Shown here in pieces: positions 62,601 through 64,000 of a stretch of DNA of 64,000 nucleotides. This stretch comes from Istiophorus platypterus (lineage: Eukaryota; Chordata; Actinopteri; Istiophoriformes; Istiophoridae). The notes beneath the pieces were generated by a model. The model had not been told where the DNA came from. It saw only the letters and a program-made list of their open reading frames with translations, and did no database searches. Location of the stretch: positions 15,711,001 to 15,775,000 of the forward strand of contig CM029115.1 of NCBI GenBank assembly GCA_016859345.1, in the 5' to 3' direction. The stretch's first letter is position 1. The number at the start of each line of letters is the position of its first letter. The translations under genes and the position numbers were made by a program.

Positions 62601-64000
62601 TTTCATGTCGGACCTAGAGCAAAGGCAAATAGCTTTTTCCTGCAGGCGCGACGTACCAGTTTAAACTCAATTCAGACTGAAGTAACATATGTACCAATAG
62701 GAAAGATTAGTGCGCTCATTTTTGGCCAATGCTACAACTAACAGCCCTGGAGAGTGAATCTAGAGACACTCAAAACCCTGAGCTTTTGTGACCTTAAGTG
62801 AGGACCAGAACAAAGACTAATCAATACATCGGCGACTTGCCTTTTTTTTTTTCCTTTAACTGAATGCAGTGACCGCATCAGCTCACACTGTGATGGTGAC
62901 TTTCACTTGTGAAACTACAAAGAACTGGAAACTCCATACTGAGGTGAGACAGGTTTGGCCAGATCTCCCCAAAATCAGGCTTGGAGGTCCTCACTCTTAT
63001 CTTGTCAAGCTTAGGTGTAATATGCTTCAGTGTATGCAGGCGATCACTGTTCAGTGAGTTTATGTTCATGCTCTTTTGATAAAGCATAAAGCAAAAGTTG
63101 CATCATCTCATTTATTACATCTTATAAATGGGCCTCTTCCAAATGCAAATTGCTACAACCACTCAATTACTGTATCTGTGGATGGCAATAATCCAGAGAT
63201 CTGTGATCAATATTTCCTTTGAAATGACCCACTACTTCTCACATCAAAGGTTGTGGTACTGTAAAAATAATAGCTCAACATGATACTGGATTTTTGAGGC
63301 CAGTATCAATATATGTATTTGAGATTTGTAACAGTTCAGTAATGCAAATAGTATGCAACATAGTACAACATTTCTGATAGAGATCCCATATTCTTTTTAT
63401 TCTTCTTTTTCTTTTTCAAATAATTGTAACCCAGATCTATACTGAGAAGGACATTTTTGCAATTGGAAAAAAATACTTGTCAGTGCTCTCTGATGGACAA
63501 ACTATGTAATGGATAGACTCTTCCTAAATATCCTCAGACATATCCTTGTCAGTTATATACTGTGATTCATCATTACATATCAGATGTCAATTTCATCCCT
63601 GAAAATATAAAGCTTTTTTTCATCTGTTAATGGATGCAGGTTTAGACATAGAGCTTTTCATTTATCTGGAGAATGTGGTGCTCCTGAAAAAAAAGATGCT
63701 TTCATAACTTGCTCTTCTTTGATCAATAATTATCCAATCTTATATTCACCTTTTCTATCCCTCTGATTCTACATCTCTGCTTTTAGAGTCAGTCATGTAG
63801 AAGTGCTGCTCTTTCCAGGTCTGATTTATCTAAAAAATGAATAAACACTAAGACGCATGCTCTTTTGCATGGCTTAGGGAGTAATATGTAAACACTGAAT
63901 CTGAATGGGTAATCTGTTTTCACATATTGGCTACATTTTCATTGTCTTCCACCTTAAGGTGATGGAAAAGATCATTTAAATTCCATGCATCTCATGACAA
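59661..64000. other. Probable egflam intron 1, no exon recognised
   Basis: The first visible egflam exon starts in phase 1 after an acceptor (gcgaaccag), so this interval should be intron. I searched the minus strand for a signal-peptide exon ending in phase 1 and saw none. Content is AT-rich unique-looking sequence with a pyrimidine-rich patch at 61,235-61,370 and an 11-bp hairpin at 60,718-60,744. Confidence 0.5.

Noticed and set aside
62234..62664. Overlapping 77- and 99-codon plus-strand frames
   Set aside because: No similarity to any family, no signal peptide or domain, and no splice signals of note; most likely random frames in intron 1 of egflam.

Overview
This window looks like teleost (bony fish) nuclear DNA, most likely from a percomorph. 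Short exons with consensus splice sites are separated by introns and intergenic DNA rich in (CA)n/(GT)n and other microsatellites. There is a degraded Tc1-type transposon and two copies of a fold-back repeat that I recognise from percomorph genomes. All protein calls come from reading exons and splice sites directly and from knowledge of the families; no database search was run.

All four genes found lie on the minus strand, so they read from right to left. (1) 41.9-59.7 kb: egflam (pikachurin), an extracellular retinal matrix protein. Almost the whole coding region is present: 2 FN3, an acidic and Thr-rich linker, then EGF-LamG-EGF-LamG-EGF-LamG. The signal-peptide exon is missing and probably lies beyond 64 kb. 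(2) 33.1-35.1 kb: a complete five-exon gene for a 197-residue secreted reeler-domain protein with a GPI-anchor-like C-terminus. (3) 18.7-27.6 kb: a complete nine-exon melanopsin of 556 residues, closer to the Xenopus type (opn4x) than to the mammalian type. (4) Left of 14.2 kb: the 5' end of an Enigma-family PDZ-LIM gene, best called pdlim5. It has a probable GC-rich non-coding first exon near 14.05-14.2 kb and a first coding exon at 7.09-7.18 kb; the rest lies left of the window.

The opn4x-pdlim5 pair mirrors the OPN4-LDB3 pair of mammals, as expected if both descend from one duplicated vertebrate block. egflam adds a second gene with a retinal role about 14 kb upstream of the melanopsin start codon. 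Melanopsin is a Gq-coupled photopigment, while pikachurin organises the photoreceptor ribbon synapse through dystroglycan, so they share a tissue but no known pathway.

The rest is intronic or intergenic. The points most worth following up are the small GPI-anchored reeler gene, three phase-compatible small exons in egflam (one matching a mammalian segment, two apparently undescribed), a melanopsin splice acceptor formed by a (GT)n microsatellite, two long hairpins, and a tandem array of six CAGGTGAG units.
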